From Adineta ricciae (lineage: Eukaryota > Rotifera > Eurotatoria > Adinetida > Adinetidae), in the NCBI GenBank assembly GCA_905250025.1, contig CAJNOJ010000023.1:186001-250000 (forward strand): 64,000 nt of DNA, in the 5' to 3' direction. A program made the translations under genes and the position numbers. The notes under the pieces are model-generated. The model did not search any database, had not been told where the DNA came from, and saw only the letters and a list, made by a program, of their open reading frames with translations. This document shows, piece after piece, positions 24,626 through 35,976 of the stretch. How positions within the stretch are numbered: the first letter of the stretch is position 1; every line of letters starts with the position of its first letter.

Positions 24626-25738
24626 TTATTTGGATTCACTTGAACTCGATCGTGAATATCGACGTTCTTTTTTCTTTGGTGACTCCGCTGCACTTCCACC
24701 TGCACCAGTACGTCGACCAGATGTCGGAGGTGATTGGCCACGTCGATAATTTCTTGATCGGGGTGAGTAACCACCGCCTCGCCGATCATTGTATCTTCCA
24801 CGATCACGGTCACGATCTCGATCACCTCGTCTTGGCGGTGGATAATGACGTGATGGGGGTAATGGAGAACGTCGACGTCTTCCATGATAGGGTGATCGTT
24901 CTCGACGATTTCGATCCGAAGATAAATGTGGTGGTTGTCCATGAACAAGAGCGCAAACAATTTCTTTCCCATCAATTTGTCCGCCTTCCATATATTTACA
25001 TGCTTGTTCAGCACCATTTGCAGTCACATATTCGATATGTGCATAGCCACGATGAAGATGCGGATGGATCCGATGGAACGGNGGTGATCGTTCTCGACGA
25101 CTTCGATCCGAAGATAAATGTGGTGGTTGTCCATGAACAAGAGCGCAAACAATTTCTTTCCCATCAATTTGTCCGCCTTCCATATATTTACATGCTTGTT
25201 CAGCACCATTTGCAGTCACATATTCGATATGTGCATAGCCACGATGAAGATGCGGATGGATCCGATGAAACGGTAAATCAATCTCTTTGATTTCTCCGAA
25301 TGTTCCAAAGATTTCAGCCAGATGGTCTTTGTTTACATTGGTAGACAACTTACCAATGTAAATCTTGGTGGCTTCTTTTTCTTGTCGACGTGACGATGGA
25401 CTAGCACTACGACGTGTTTGATTGTTCGACTGAGCATTTCGCTTATCATCAGTTAGATCGCGTTCAACCGACGATTTCTTAACAGTTGCCTTATTATTGC
25501 TAGGTTTAGCTGAGCCGTGATCTTTCTTCTTTTCGGGTGATGACGCAGCTGACGATGAACGGCTACTGGATGATGACGAATTTGAAGATGACGATGAAGT
25601 TGAGCGACTCGACGCTGACGAAGAACTAGTCGAACCTGATGAACTAGAACCACTGGAACTGGAACGCGATGCGCGTTTACGTTTTATTTTTGATGGGGAT
25701 TCTCGTGAGTTTTTGACTGTATCCGTTTCAACTGTCAT
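24626..25738 (-). CDS. RNPS1: RNPS1, SR-related exon-junction/splicing factor (assembly-damaged)
   Basis: A single coding exon. Order: Lys/Arg N-terminus, a long poly-Ser stretch (about residues 28-70), a linker, an RRM (TKIYIGKLSTNVNKDHLAE with RNP2, then RGYAHIEYV as RNP1) and a C-terminal Arg/Ser/Pro/Asp-Arg-rich tail (RDRDRDRGRYNDRR). RNPS1 couples the exon-junction complex to splicing and mRNA surveillance in the nucleus. As written the second half of the RRM occurs twice, at 25083-25273 and 24891-25081, separated by one N at 25082. The copies differ by about two bases, one changing Ser to Asn after SSDR. Removing one copy gives a normal RRM of about 306 residues total. An acceptor-like TTCTAG just before the ATG suggests a 5' UTR intron. 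Confidence 0.9.
   Translation of the reverse strand: MTVETDTVKNSRESPSKIKRKRASRSSSSGSSSSGSTSSSSASSRSTSSSSSNSSSSSSRSSSAASSPEKKKDHGSAKPSNNKATVKKSSVERDLTDDKRNAQSNNQTRRSASPSSRRQEKEATKIYIGKLSTNVNKDHLAEIFGTFGEIKEIDLPFHRIHPHLHRGYAHIEYVTANGAEQACKYMEGGQIDGKEIVCALVHGQPPHLSSDRSRRERSXPFHRIHPHLHRGYAHIEYVTANGAEQACKYMEGGQIDGKEIVCALVHGQPPHLSSDRNRRERSPYHGRRRRSPLPPSRHYPPPRRGDRDRDRDRGRYNDRRGGGYSPRSRNYRRGQSPPTSGRRTGAGGSAAESPKKKERRYSRSSSSESK
24891..25273. repeat. 191-bp direct duplication across a single N (likely assembly overlap)
   Basis: 24891-25081 and 25083-25273 are identical except for about two substitutions and abut the only ambiguous base seen, at 25082. This is what unmerged contig ends from two alleles would give. 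Confidence 0.85.
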
Positions 25739-26437
25739 TCTTGCTAGAAGAATTCAAATCATCAGTTTTAGAATGAACGGAATATTTCTCGTTACCTTTT
25801 CAATTGATTGAAACGTGAACAATTATCTGAAACGATAGATGAAGAATAGCGCGATAAAAACAATTTTCGATCAATGATGAATTCAGTATTTACGAAATTT
25901 CAGTCTCGGATAGTCGAGAACGGGAGAGAGAGAGTATCAATTATATGTCTTATGGCAACAGCCATCTTTGTCTTAATGAAGGTTTTGAATGACCAATCAA
26001 ATAAAGAATGAAATCCTCTTCACAACGAGCTTTGCAAAAAAAACAACGTCGCTCGAAACTGGAAGGAAATAATTCACAAATAAATTATAATTACATATGA
26101 ACAATACCGTGTCTATAGATGTCGCCAGTGAGCAGATGTTATCGTGTGATAACTTTCGTGCAGATGAATGATGATTATTGTGATACGACTGAATGATCGG
26201 AAAAACATGACGGTTCATCTTCATTTTTATTATGAAAAAAAAAAACAAATATAAATTAGCGATCATGTATTACCTGAACTATATTCATTGATACTTTTAC
26301 ATACAGCATTACCTTCAAAATGATGATTAATTTATTAACTATCCGGTGTAAGAAAATAATAAAATAGTGTTTTTAGGGGATTAGCAAGATATTATGGAGA
26401 ATTATTCAATTGTCATGGCGCATACGATTCGCTTGTT
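25739..26437. other. Intergenic, 0.7 kb
   Basis: 5' region of RNPS1 and 3' UTR of the first Rel-array gene. A GAGAGAGAGA run lies near 25924-25934. No gene recognised. Confidence 0.45.
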
Positions 26438-27932
26438 TTAATTCGATTTTCGTTTTAACGAACGCGTAGTTGGAGAATCAGTGCTCGTCTCATCGTCACT
26501 GGCACTATCTTCACTATCCTGCTTTGGCTGAGTTTGGAAGTGGTGGCCGCACCGTGGGCAAGCATGCTCAATACGCTTGACCGGCTTACGTTTGGAATTT
26601 CGTGTGTGAACCTCTACAAAACAAGATCATATGAGTATTCGTGGTAAAATTTTATGTTTATGTTTAACATACCATGTAGAATAGAGGAGAAAACGGTTGT
26701 GTCCCATTCCGGAATACGAGTTTTGCCATCGGCAGCTATCGAACAATACGTAAACGCTAGTTGAGATTTCTCCAGTTGGTATGTTTGAATTAATTCTTTA
26801 GGATTTAATGGAGCATATCCTTGAACATTTGTGCTGATTGCGGGATCAATGGCGTTGCGATACGGTTCAAATGGTACCAACGGTTGAAGGTGTTTTAGAT
26901 GATCTTGCTTAGCTTTTATCAAGACCAAATATAGTCTGAAACGAATATATACGTGTAAGTTCTTTTCTAAGAAACTACAAGGAATTTACTTACTTCATTA
27001 TTCCATTTTTGACCTCTTTAATTTTCAGCTGAAGGGGATTGACGTCCGGTACGTTCACATTATCGTTATCTTCTTGAAATTTGTATGGCATCCTGTATCG
27101 CCGACCATATTTATCAACGACTGTCAGCCAATCAACTTGAATGTAACCTTGAAGCCCATCGGCAATCTATAATTTGAATTGAAAAGGTTTAGAGAATATA
27201 TCTTATTATCCTCTTACTTCAAGTGCTACAAAATGGTTGTTTAATTCATCCGCTACGTATCTTGGTTTTCGCTTCCTCCCGTATAGGGAGAAATAATCAC
27301 TTTTATACCGCAGACGAAAACGATCTTCTAGTTTGTGAACAATGGCTATTTTGCGAGACGAGATGTTTGCACCATGTATTTTTTCAAAATCGATCGTTGG
27401 TGGAACGACAGCTGGGTTCTCATTAGATTGATTTTCGTACTCGCCTGATTTAAAAAGTAACAAAATCAACGTTACTATCTTTTTGGAGATCATAAAATCG
27501 ATTACTTACTATTTTTTAAGCCGTAGATATTGCTCAACGACGCATTGGTATCGCTCAGATAACGATAGATGTCTAGAAAGTTAAAAGTAAACTTTTATCA
27601 AAAGGATGCGACTTGGTTTTAAATGAACTACTTTGATGATTGGCCACAACGACATTTGTATGTAATACTGGTAGCTCAGTAGGTTTTTCATGTGGATCTG
27701 TAGAAATACAGTTGAATGGACGTTCCAAATAATAGCCTACTTTATATTGTACCGTACCTGTATATGCGTCTAGAAAATCTAGTTCTTCCTTCTCGTCAAG
27801 ATCGCTAAAAGGAGGTTTGTCGACTCGTTCACCACGATATTGTTCTGAAAGTGGCTGAAGACTGTCTACGATATCTTCACCAAATGGGTAGTCGTGTAGA
27901 AAATCAAGGATCTCAGAATTTAGATTGTACAT
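26438..27932 (-). CDS. Rel/NF-kB-like gene 1: RHD-N only, CPxC tail
   Basis: Seven exons, about 380 residues. An acidic N-terminus (EELDFLDAYT) leads to the Rel N-terminal domain: recognition loop DRFRLRYKSDY (27300-27340), strand PRYVADELNNHFVALE, YIQVDWLTVV, LYLVLIKAKQDHL and the last strand KSQLAFTYCSIAADG. After ETTVF-type linker residues (WDTTVFSSIL) the IPT domain is absent. Instead a final exon (about 26613-26438) encodes a basic patch SKRKPVKRIEH, a zinc-knuckle-like CPRCGHHF, an acidic Ser-rich run and SLKRKSN. It should bind kappaB-like DNA in the nucleus but lacks the usual dimerisation module. The Cys-Glu of the canonical RYxCE loop is Ser-Asp here. Family assignment is by comparison with the complete array members. 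Confidence 0.75.
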
Positions 27933-28829
27933 GAGTCGACTGTTTCACTCGGCTTATTTGTCAATAGTAAGGCCGGCGGCTTACAGATGACGTACGGATA
28001 CGGAGAACACCACTTGAGGGGCTTACTTTGAATATGTATCTATGCCTAGCTTTGTGAGTATTTATAAGTAGGAAGAGCCAAAATACGTCACCTGGGTTTT
28101 TCCATGCATGATTTTAAAGGAAGAAAAAGGAAAGAAAAACAAAACGAAACGTAACCATGACGTCAGTAAAAGTGTGCAAGACTTTGAAATATCATACAAA
28201 ATATAAACTTTAGTGAGAGAAAATGAGATTGATATCTGGTATGAATAATGATAATCTGATTTCATGATGATACAATGTCTGATTAGTTTTTTTATGCAGT
28301 AATAACTGTGTTGAGATGTTATTTTTTCCATTATAAAACGGAAAAAGTACAAGTACTGAAAATGTTCGTGCGTTTCTATAGAAACTGGAATATGTAGATG
28401 GATATCAAGATTTATTTACAACGAAGAATAATTGCGTTTTCTACTATAGAGAATTCCATATCAAATATATAATGAGGGACTATGATGCACCGCCTTTGTA
28501 GGCAATGATTTCATCGTATGATGTAATAACTGTCTTCTGATGTAATTCAGAGTCACCCACCCACCCCGCACTCTTTTTTCGAGTCGAAATAAACCGTTTG
28601 AAAGATTTAAGATTTTCTTTGCTATATAAGTGGGTACATGAAAAGTTCAATTTATACAAATTCGATTAAACAAAGAAACACAAGTAAATATGTTTATGAA
28701 ACAGAATATAAAAGCCAGTAAAACGGTGACGGTTGTTTTTTTTTATCGTCTAAAGCGAAGGTAAACGTACATGTTGGATATAACCAGCATAGAAAGAGCA
28801 AATTTTTACTTGTTTTTTTTTACGATGAA
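27933..28829. other. Intergenic between array genes 1 and 2
   Basis: About 0.9 kb. No coding or repeat feature recognised; the 96-codon minus frame (28062-28352) has no Rel or other similarity. Confidence 0.45.
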
Positions 28830-30246
28830 TTATTTTTTTCGTTTCTTCGCTGCCTTTCCATGACTAATGTCATCTATTGGTTCATTTGTTGGTTCAAACG
28901 AATGTGAACATTTTGGACAAGTAACTGTCGTTTTTTTTGAACTGTCACATGATTGTTCTGCAAACAAAATCAAAGACACGAGAAAGTCACGAGAAATTCG
29001 TTCATTTAGTTCTTACCGGTCATAATTGTGGAATAAACAGTTGTTTCCCAATTAGGTGTACACGGTTTCCCGCTTGGATCGGGCAAACAGAGTGTGAATG
29101 CTAACTGAGATTTGTCCAACTGAAGGCACCGAATCAAGTTTTTCGGCGACATTGGGGTAAATTCTATAAAACTTTCCGATCCTTCCCTCGGTGGAAACAA
29201 CTGCAATTGATTGAGGCCTTTCAATTCGTCTTGTTTTGACTTTATCAATACCAGTTGTAACCTAAATTGAAAATATCAGTCATAAACACCAAGATTCAAA
29301 TGAAAGAACTTTACATCATATGACCTGATTGATCGGTTTCGATAGGAATATATACCGGGTTACAATATTGCCGTCCATTGTGTTTGTCCTCGGTTTGAAA
29401 TAGGTAGGACATTAAGCAGCGTGTGTTATTACTGTGCCCGATTGTAACCCAGTCGGCACGTATGAAACCTTCTGTACCGGGGGTAATCTGAGAACAAAAA
29501 TATATGGAATACGTAGTGCAAAATAAAGTTTTAATTAATAAATATTACCTCTAATAACACATAGTGGTTGCCAAGTGCATCAGTGACATATCGTGGGAAA
29601 CGATTTTTGCCATTTTGAGGATTATAATCGCTTTTATATCGGGCTTTATAGTCTTCCTCCAGAGGATGAACAATTCTCAGTTTAGGAGTGAAATCTTTTG
29701 GTTTATGCAAAGCTTCAGTCGTAACTGATTTGGAAAGTAGAACAGGTCTGGACGGTAGCGGTTCTTGATCCACTAAATAAACAAGAGTGGTTATGGCATA
29801 CATTTCATATACGTAAGATGAATATCACTCTTACCAGTAGGTCGCTCGTGCCAGAGTGTGGCTCGATCATCAATAACTTGTTGGGTGATGTATTCATCAG
29901 TGTTATCTGTATGAAACAACGAGCAGTCAGTAATAAGATCGTGCTCATATCTAGAGTCGTTACTTTTTGATTGAACACCTTCTGGGAAATATTGATCCCA
30001 TTCGCTTCTGTCGTCATCTTCAATTGATATTCCTATAAGAGGACAAACGAATAATCAATTGTGAGGTGTAACGGTTCGAACATCTTATGTCTTACCTAGC
30101 TGCTTGTTTTTTTTGTTTATGTCGTTATTGAGTATATCGAGAGGATTAGGCGTTGAACGAAACGCGTCTGATGTCCCAATCAAATTTCGAATAGTGTCAT
30201 CAAGTGGACACGAACGGAAAAGTTCTTCCACTGATGATGGCTCCAT
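28830..30246 (-). CDS. Rel/NF-kB-like gene 2: RHD-N only, CPxC tail
   Basis: About seven exons, roughly 355 residues. The start ATG at 30246 opens MEPSSVEELFRSCPLDD. The recognition loop reads EDYKARYKSDY (around 29630), then PRYVTDALGNHYVLLE, FIRADWVTIG, LQLVLIKSKQDEL and KSQLAFTLCLPDPSG with the linker ETTVYSTIMTG. The last exon has no IPT: it encodes KKTTVTCPKCSHSFEP, a CPxC knuckle, and ends in a strong basic nuclear signal AAKKRKK just before TAA at 28830-28832. The layout matches gene 1, but the order of knuckle and basic patch is reversed, which suggests independent drift after duplication. Confidence 0.75.
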
Positions 30247-31038
30247 TGTTGGATTAGCCGTAGAAAGAAAATGTTTTAATCTGGAGTGTATATTCGATTA
30301 CACGTATATATAATCACAATTATTATTGCAGAGAAAGCAAAAAATTTATGCTTGGTTTTTTCCTATCTATTCTTACTATACGACATAGTTTACCGGTGAG
30401 TCATGTAAAGAAAAAAGAAAAACGATTAGCGAAAACACTTGTCCAAATGAGATGTGTTTCAGTAGCTGATTTCCAAATTGATATAATGGATAATGTGAAT
30501 ATATCAAGTGGGATATCTTCCAACGAAAAAAATAACTTACTTATCGAAACAATGGACTTCGAGAGTATATGATATAAAACTCTAGTCACCTTTTTACACT
30601 CCAATACGATTTCGAAATACTCGCTTATTCGTTGAAAGCAAAAATTTTTTTCCGAGAATCAGTGCGCCATTCGAGGCAATGAAATTTTTGATACCAATAT
30701 GACTCATCATATTGACTCTGTAATAATATCACGAACATGACGTGTGGGTTCGCGTAGACAACTTATATACCTAACTTCATTCATAAGTCTTCTGTTTTCA
30801 TGTTTGACTTAGATTATGGTGACATCGAAGGTAGATTTAAGAATAATCTATTTTGTACTGTTTTTTTGATAATTAATTGTGAGTAATATGAAGAAAAATA
30901 TTGAAGAGAGAATTCGAACAGATATAGGACAGTGACAACGATAGAAAAATGAAGTTCATTGATTATTGAATGTGCATTTGTACGTGGAAAAGCAACACAA
31001 ACATCATCGACATGAACCAATAGTTAGACTTGTAATTT
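30247..31038. other. Intergenic between array genes 2 and 3
   Basis: About 0.8 kb, AT-rich. No gene or repeat recognised. Confidence 0.45.
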
Positions 31039-32975
31039 TTACGTTGTTTTTCTCTTTTTGGCCATGCAACGGGCCTTCGATCGCTAGAAAGAATTGAAAA
31101 AGATTATTTTGAAAGCAATAGAATAAATTTTGTTTGACAATACTTCTGTAGTAGTGCGCGATGAATGACCCACAGGCGCTTTTCGTTTCCTTTCTGTCTT
31201 TACGGCAGGAACATCGTTGGGATTGAAACAATGCTTACAATTTGGGCAACTGATGCTTTTTACTTGGTCCTTTGCCGCCTGCTCTAAAAATCGAACAGAT
31301 TTGTGTCCATACGTTTAATATGACTACTAATCTATACTTGGCTTGGTACTTGCTGAGGCTGGTGTTTTTGCTGCGGTTTCAGTAATCATCGAGGAGATAA
31401 CCGTTGTTTCAGGATGAATATCGTACAAACCATTGGGTAGTTTCGTACATAAAGTGAAAGCTATATGGGATTTGTCCAGTTGATATTTAGTAATTAATTC
31501 TTTCGCTGATAATTTCTCGTTGCTGATCAGATCTAAAATCAGGTGAAATACATTTTTTGCATGAAAGTCAACCACAGACTTACTTCCGACAGTAACAGTC
31601 GTATCCGAGAACGGTTTTAATGGTTGGGCGTCATAAAGTTGATCTAACTTTGACTTGATCAAAACAAGCTGAAGTCTAGATAAAAAGAGAGAACCATAAC
31701 AGTTATGCGGTTGTCCATACGCACAGCCAATGTGTTTACTTCATGGAATTACTATTATTGATTGTTTGAACAGGTAAATAGATAGGATTCTGGTCAGGCA
31801 CTTTCATATCGTTGTGATTCGTTTGAAATTTATATGGACTGTAATAATGTTCGTGGTTACCCACTGCTGTTGTGATCAAAGCAATACGGACATATTCTGT
31901 TTTTAAATCACGGTTATATTCATGCGGCATCTGAAATAAAAACGAGAATGATGCAGAAACAGTAACACTTGACACTATTCTTCGCATACAATTAATGTAA
32001 CATAATGATTTTCGTGGTCGTCAGTGACGTAACGTGGTCGCCGGACAATACCATTTTGCGGGAAATAGTCACTTTTATATCGTGGTCGATAGGTTGATTC
32101 CAGTGGATGAAGAAGTTTTAACGGATTTGATGCTAAATCTGTCACTGCGACCGAATTTGATAATGAGATGGCTTGACCCAGTGACGCGTTTGTTGCTAAT
32201 AAAAAAGAAAAGCTTCATATGATTTAGTTAATTTTCCTTGTCGAACGAACATTTTTCGACAGTTGAACGAGGAATAGGTAACACTGAGTTACTTGTTTTG
32301 ATAATCGTCGAACATTCGTCTGTACTTTGTATTGCTGAAACAAACAGCTCAGAATGAGAAAATGATTTTCTGCGTAGCGAAGTTTTACTTTTGGTCATAT
32401 CATTTGATTCTGTCGCACTGAATATATCGGTGCTATTTTCCAAACATCTCGACAAGAAAGGACTAGCTGCTGTTAAAAACAAAAAGACTGTTTATAAATT
32501 AGCCCGTAATAGTGTACTCACATGAATATTCTTCGCCATCGGAATCTAAGAGGTCGAGCAAATCTTCGAATGCATCAGGTCCTAATGCAAAATCTACATC
32601 TAGAAATATACCACACGCATGATTATGAAGCTTTTCCCTTCTACGATGTGTTCGCCAACCTGTGTGCGAGATGTTCTGAAATGACTCATTGATGTCATTT
32701 TCACATAGATCCAGCCAACCTGCACGAAAAGAGAATAATTTACCATAAAAACGATTTCGAATGAGTTACGAATTTCTGCACTTGGCAATGATGGTTGAAC
32801 CGGGCCTTGGATAGAAGAGAAATCGTAATTTATCAATAGAATCAGTTTGCATACATACAGTTTGAAACAAGAGTACTCAAGCCATCTATTGTCTGACCAT
32901 CAGTCTTGGCGTCTGAAATAGATTCTTCAAGGACATCTTGCAAAATGGACACTCACACTTACTAGACTCGGCCAT
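31039..32975 (-). CDS. Rel/NF-kB-like gene 3: RHD-N only, CPxC tail, extended N-terminus
   Basis: About eleven short exons. The start MAES at 32975 is followed by spliced small exons encoding acidic, hydrophobic motifs (ALGPDAFEDLLDLLDSDGEE, around 32530-32600) and a Ser-rich exon (32482-32235). The Rel loop is STYRPRYKSDY (around 32075), then PRYVTDDHENHYVTL, TEYVRIALITTA, LQLVLIKSKLDQL and KSHIAFTLCTKLPNG with linker ETTVISSMI. The tail has no IPT: ISCPNCKHCFNP (CPxC), then TERKRKAP and, after one more intron, AKKRKTT. One N-terminal exon appears to use the donor GTTCGT. Acidic N-terminus plus nuclear tail suggests an activator, which is inference. Confidence 0.72.
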
Positions 32976-33657
32976 AAGTCTTCTTTTCTTCTAGGAATAA
33001 TATCTTCAATTAAAACATGCTGTACACCACGGTAAGTGGTGTCGGTCGAAGCAAAATAATCTATAAATATGATAAAATCTTCACTTATGCATAAACGTTG
33101 TTGCGCACCAAAATCAAATAGCAACCATATCCCATCCTACCATGTGATGCATTCGAATTTCGCGTTTAGATAAAAAGAGAACAGCCCTCACCCTCAAAAA
33201 CTCTTTCGCGTCCTGAAGTATACACTGAAAAATACCGTCAAGAAAGCATGTTATTTTTTTTCTTTTCTTGTCGGATTTTTCCGGCCTATACGCCTATATG
33301 TGTCTGTCGTTATTCGGATTTGTTCTCTTTTCCTCTATGGTTCTTTACTTTTTTGTTATTTTTTTCCTTGCATGAATATCATGTGACGTCATTGGGACAG
33401 AAAGAGAAAAAAATTCCGATTGCAAATCGAAAGACACAGAAAATGAGCATATCTGAAAGAGAAAAATAAATACTTTTATTTGACTGAAAAATAAAAAAAA
33501 GACGCTTGAATCGTCATGAATAGTCATGATTAGGAAGGTATTTATGTAAATGAAGACTAGTAAATACTCAAATAGTAAGAAAACAACACCATGTGTTTGT
33601 TAGTTATTTAAAAAAACAAAATGATCCATGTGTTTTCAACACCATGAAGAATGTATA
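32976..33657. other. Intergenic between array genes 3 and 4
   Basis: 0.7 kb, T-rich in its middle. Promoter of gene 3 and 3' UTR of gene 4; nothing else recognised. Confidence 0.45.
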
Positions 33658-35455
33658 TTAGCGCGGATAAGGCCCTTCCGCAAGGATAGATAATGGACTA
33701 TCCATGCACGGTCCTTGGACTTGTTTTGATATACCACTCGTTGTACGAGTTACCTAAAATGAGCCGATTTTAGTACGATACAAACTATTCATGTCTGTAG
33801 TGCGGAATTGTTTTTTCTCTGACAATTTCGGTAAAACATCAGCTTAAAAATTTTAGATATGGAATAAAGAGTACCGATAATTTGGCTTTTTTAGCTGGCC
33901 TAATCATTGACGTATCCATTGTATCGGCTGGCGAACTTTTTCGTTTGACACCTTTTGTTGCTGTTTTTTCTAAAAGAAATGAGATACACATACACACAGC
34001 TGGACGTACGCATTATTGTTGATTGATACTCACGCTCATTAATAAGATCGGTTTCACATGTCACTGGCAAACTACAAATGCAGTTCCCCTGTTTCACTGC
34101 TAGTTGAAAGACAATTTTGTAGCAATGTAGGTCGTAATCGGACGAAAATTGCTTCCCTTTAGCCACTTTACTCATACGATCTTCATTGGGTACGGTATCT
34201 AAAACCAGTAGTCCACAAAAGCAACGGCACAAGATTTAAGATGGACATACATTGCTTAATATGCCGATCGGATGCTGATGTATCAAACGATGCTAATGCG
34301 AAGGTATATTCATCGAATTTTTTGCACGTAATCGATGAGCGTGGAAATCTGAGTAAGAAATATCGAAGTTCTTCGATTTAGTATCGTGAAAAGTCTCGTT
34401 GGACTTACGATTTCTCGCATGAATTAATATCCGATTTCGTTAATGGAACAAACACACTCCCATAATCCAAATCAATAGCATCATCCGTGTGGTATTTGAT
34501 ACTATTGACATGTACGAATGTTTGATTGTCCGGATTATTTGTCGAAGTTACCATCGTCATAATGACACCGAATGTTCCGTTTATTAATGACGTAACAGTT
34601 GATAAATCCAAAAACTATCGAATGAAAATATTTACAAAAAACGTGATTTCCTGCTAAGTGTGATTATGACTAACTTGAATCGTCATGGGATGTTTTCTCG
34701 AATTAGGCAGAAATCGTTTCCCATCACTTTGATAACGTACACGATGAGCAGGGTGAGGGTGTTCTTTAACGACCATGGCAACATTAGACAATATAGCGTC
34801 ATTCGTAATAGTTTCAAAATATGCCGGTTCCAGTGCTTCGTTTACCGTATCAGAATACGTGATCTTGTATGACACAAAACACGCTGGTCATCATGAAACG
34901 ATAAACGACTTACGATTTCTTCACGTAGATCATAGTCGAGGTTTTGACATAATTCATCTTCTACCAGATGTTGATCATTTATAATGTTATCATTCTCCGT
35001 CAATACATCTATGATACTATCCAAAAATCAGTGCGAAATACATGAAAATAACTTTACTAGATGTGGCATTCGATGGGGTTGATAATAGTAGTAAATCTTT
35101 ATCTATATGGCAAAGAAAATGTTAGAAGAAAAAGTGGAAACTCAAGACCTACGTTGAGATACATCCAGTGAACTATGTTCATCAGGAATATTCAACACTG
35201 TGTCCGATAACCATGATAGATCTACGCTTCTATCGTTCCAGAAGTCAGCGAAGTTTATTATGCTCTCTCTATTATCTTTAAAGACAGTTGATATATTTTC
35301 TTCTTGAGACGAATCATTTAAATACAATGAAAAATCATCATCAAGACTATTTGTTTGCAAAACTAGAATTTATCAAAGAGAGAAACTTAAACTGTCCTTG
35401 GCTTGATTATTTCGAATTCACTCTTCAACATACATTCATCATTTTCCCACAGCAT
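33658..35455 (-). CDS. Rel/NF-kB-like gene 4: divergent RHD-N, basic tail
   Basis: About ten exons, near 400 residues. Exon 1 (MLWENDE) ends at a GTATG donor and joins FLQTNSLDDDFSLYLND. Further acidic exons precede the Rel loop PAHRVRYQSDGKRFLP (around 34720) and HPMTIQ. The next exon gives VIMTMVTSTNNPDNQTFVHV and VFVPLTKSDI, equivalent to the HPYEL-to-FPV strand region of complete members. DLHCYKIVFQLAVKQGN is the last Rel strand. No IPT and no CxxC; the tail has two basic patches (VKRKSS, PAKKAKLS) and ends at TAA 33658-33660. More diverged than genes 1-3; assignment relies on shared exon layout. Confidence 0.65.
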
Positions 35456-35976
35456 CGTAGCTTTGTCGTACAGGAAAACCGGTAAATAGATTTCTTTACT
35501 CAGTATGATGTTTAAAGGTGAAAGATACAGTCGGAAAAAATCGGATATATATTTGCCTGCATTTTACATTTTTACCCAGTGTGGACGAAAAAAAATAATG
35601 ACACATGACGGCCTTTGTCGATATGAGTCAAAGTGAAAAGAACTCATTGGTGGTAAGAAGAAACGATAAGAGAACAGCATTGAGGTAAGGATAGATGACG
35701 ACAGAGTACTCAAACAGTACTTGATTAAACTATACTATTTTCATGGGAAATTTTTTCCCATAATGGGAAAATTGATAACGTACGAATTGAATGTCATGAG
35801 TAAATTGAAAGTTTTATTTCTTATTTAAAGATTAAGAACAAAAAATAGAAGAATTAAAAATATTTTGCGGATGAGGGCCTTAGCAAGAATTTAGTCGTTT
35901 TAACCTCATTCATAGCTGATCCCATGGATCTTTAGCTCTTGTTAAATAAAAAGTCAAATTGGAAAGAAAGAGAAAA
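35456..35976. other. Intergenic between array genes 4 and 5
   Basis: 0.5 kb, no feature recognised. Confidence 0.45.

Noticed and set aside
24616-25290. His/Asp/Val-rich plus-strand frame over RNPS1
   Set aside because: Antisense shadow of the RS/RRM coding sequence, and it crosses the N.
24626-25738. Genuine double-RRM RNPS1
   Set aside because: The repeat unit starts and ends inside the RRM, surrounds an N and is nearly identical at DNA level, so an assembly overlap is far more likely.
30061-30090. tRNA B-box-like GGTTCGAA
   Set aside because: No matching A box or cloverleaf around it; it falls at a Rel gene exon/intron edge.
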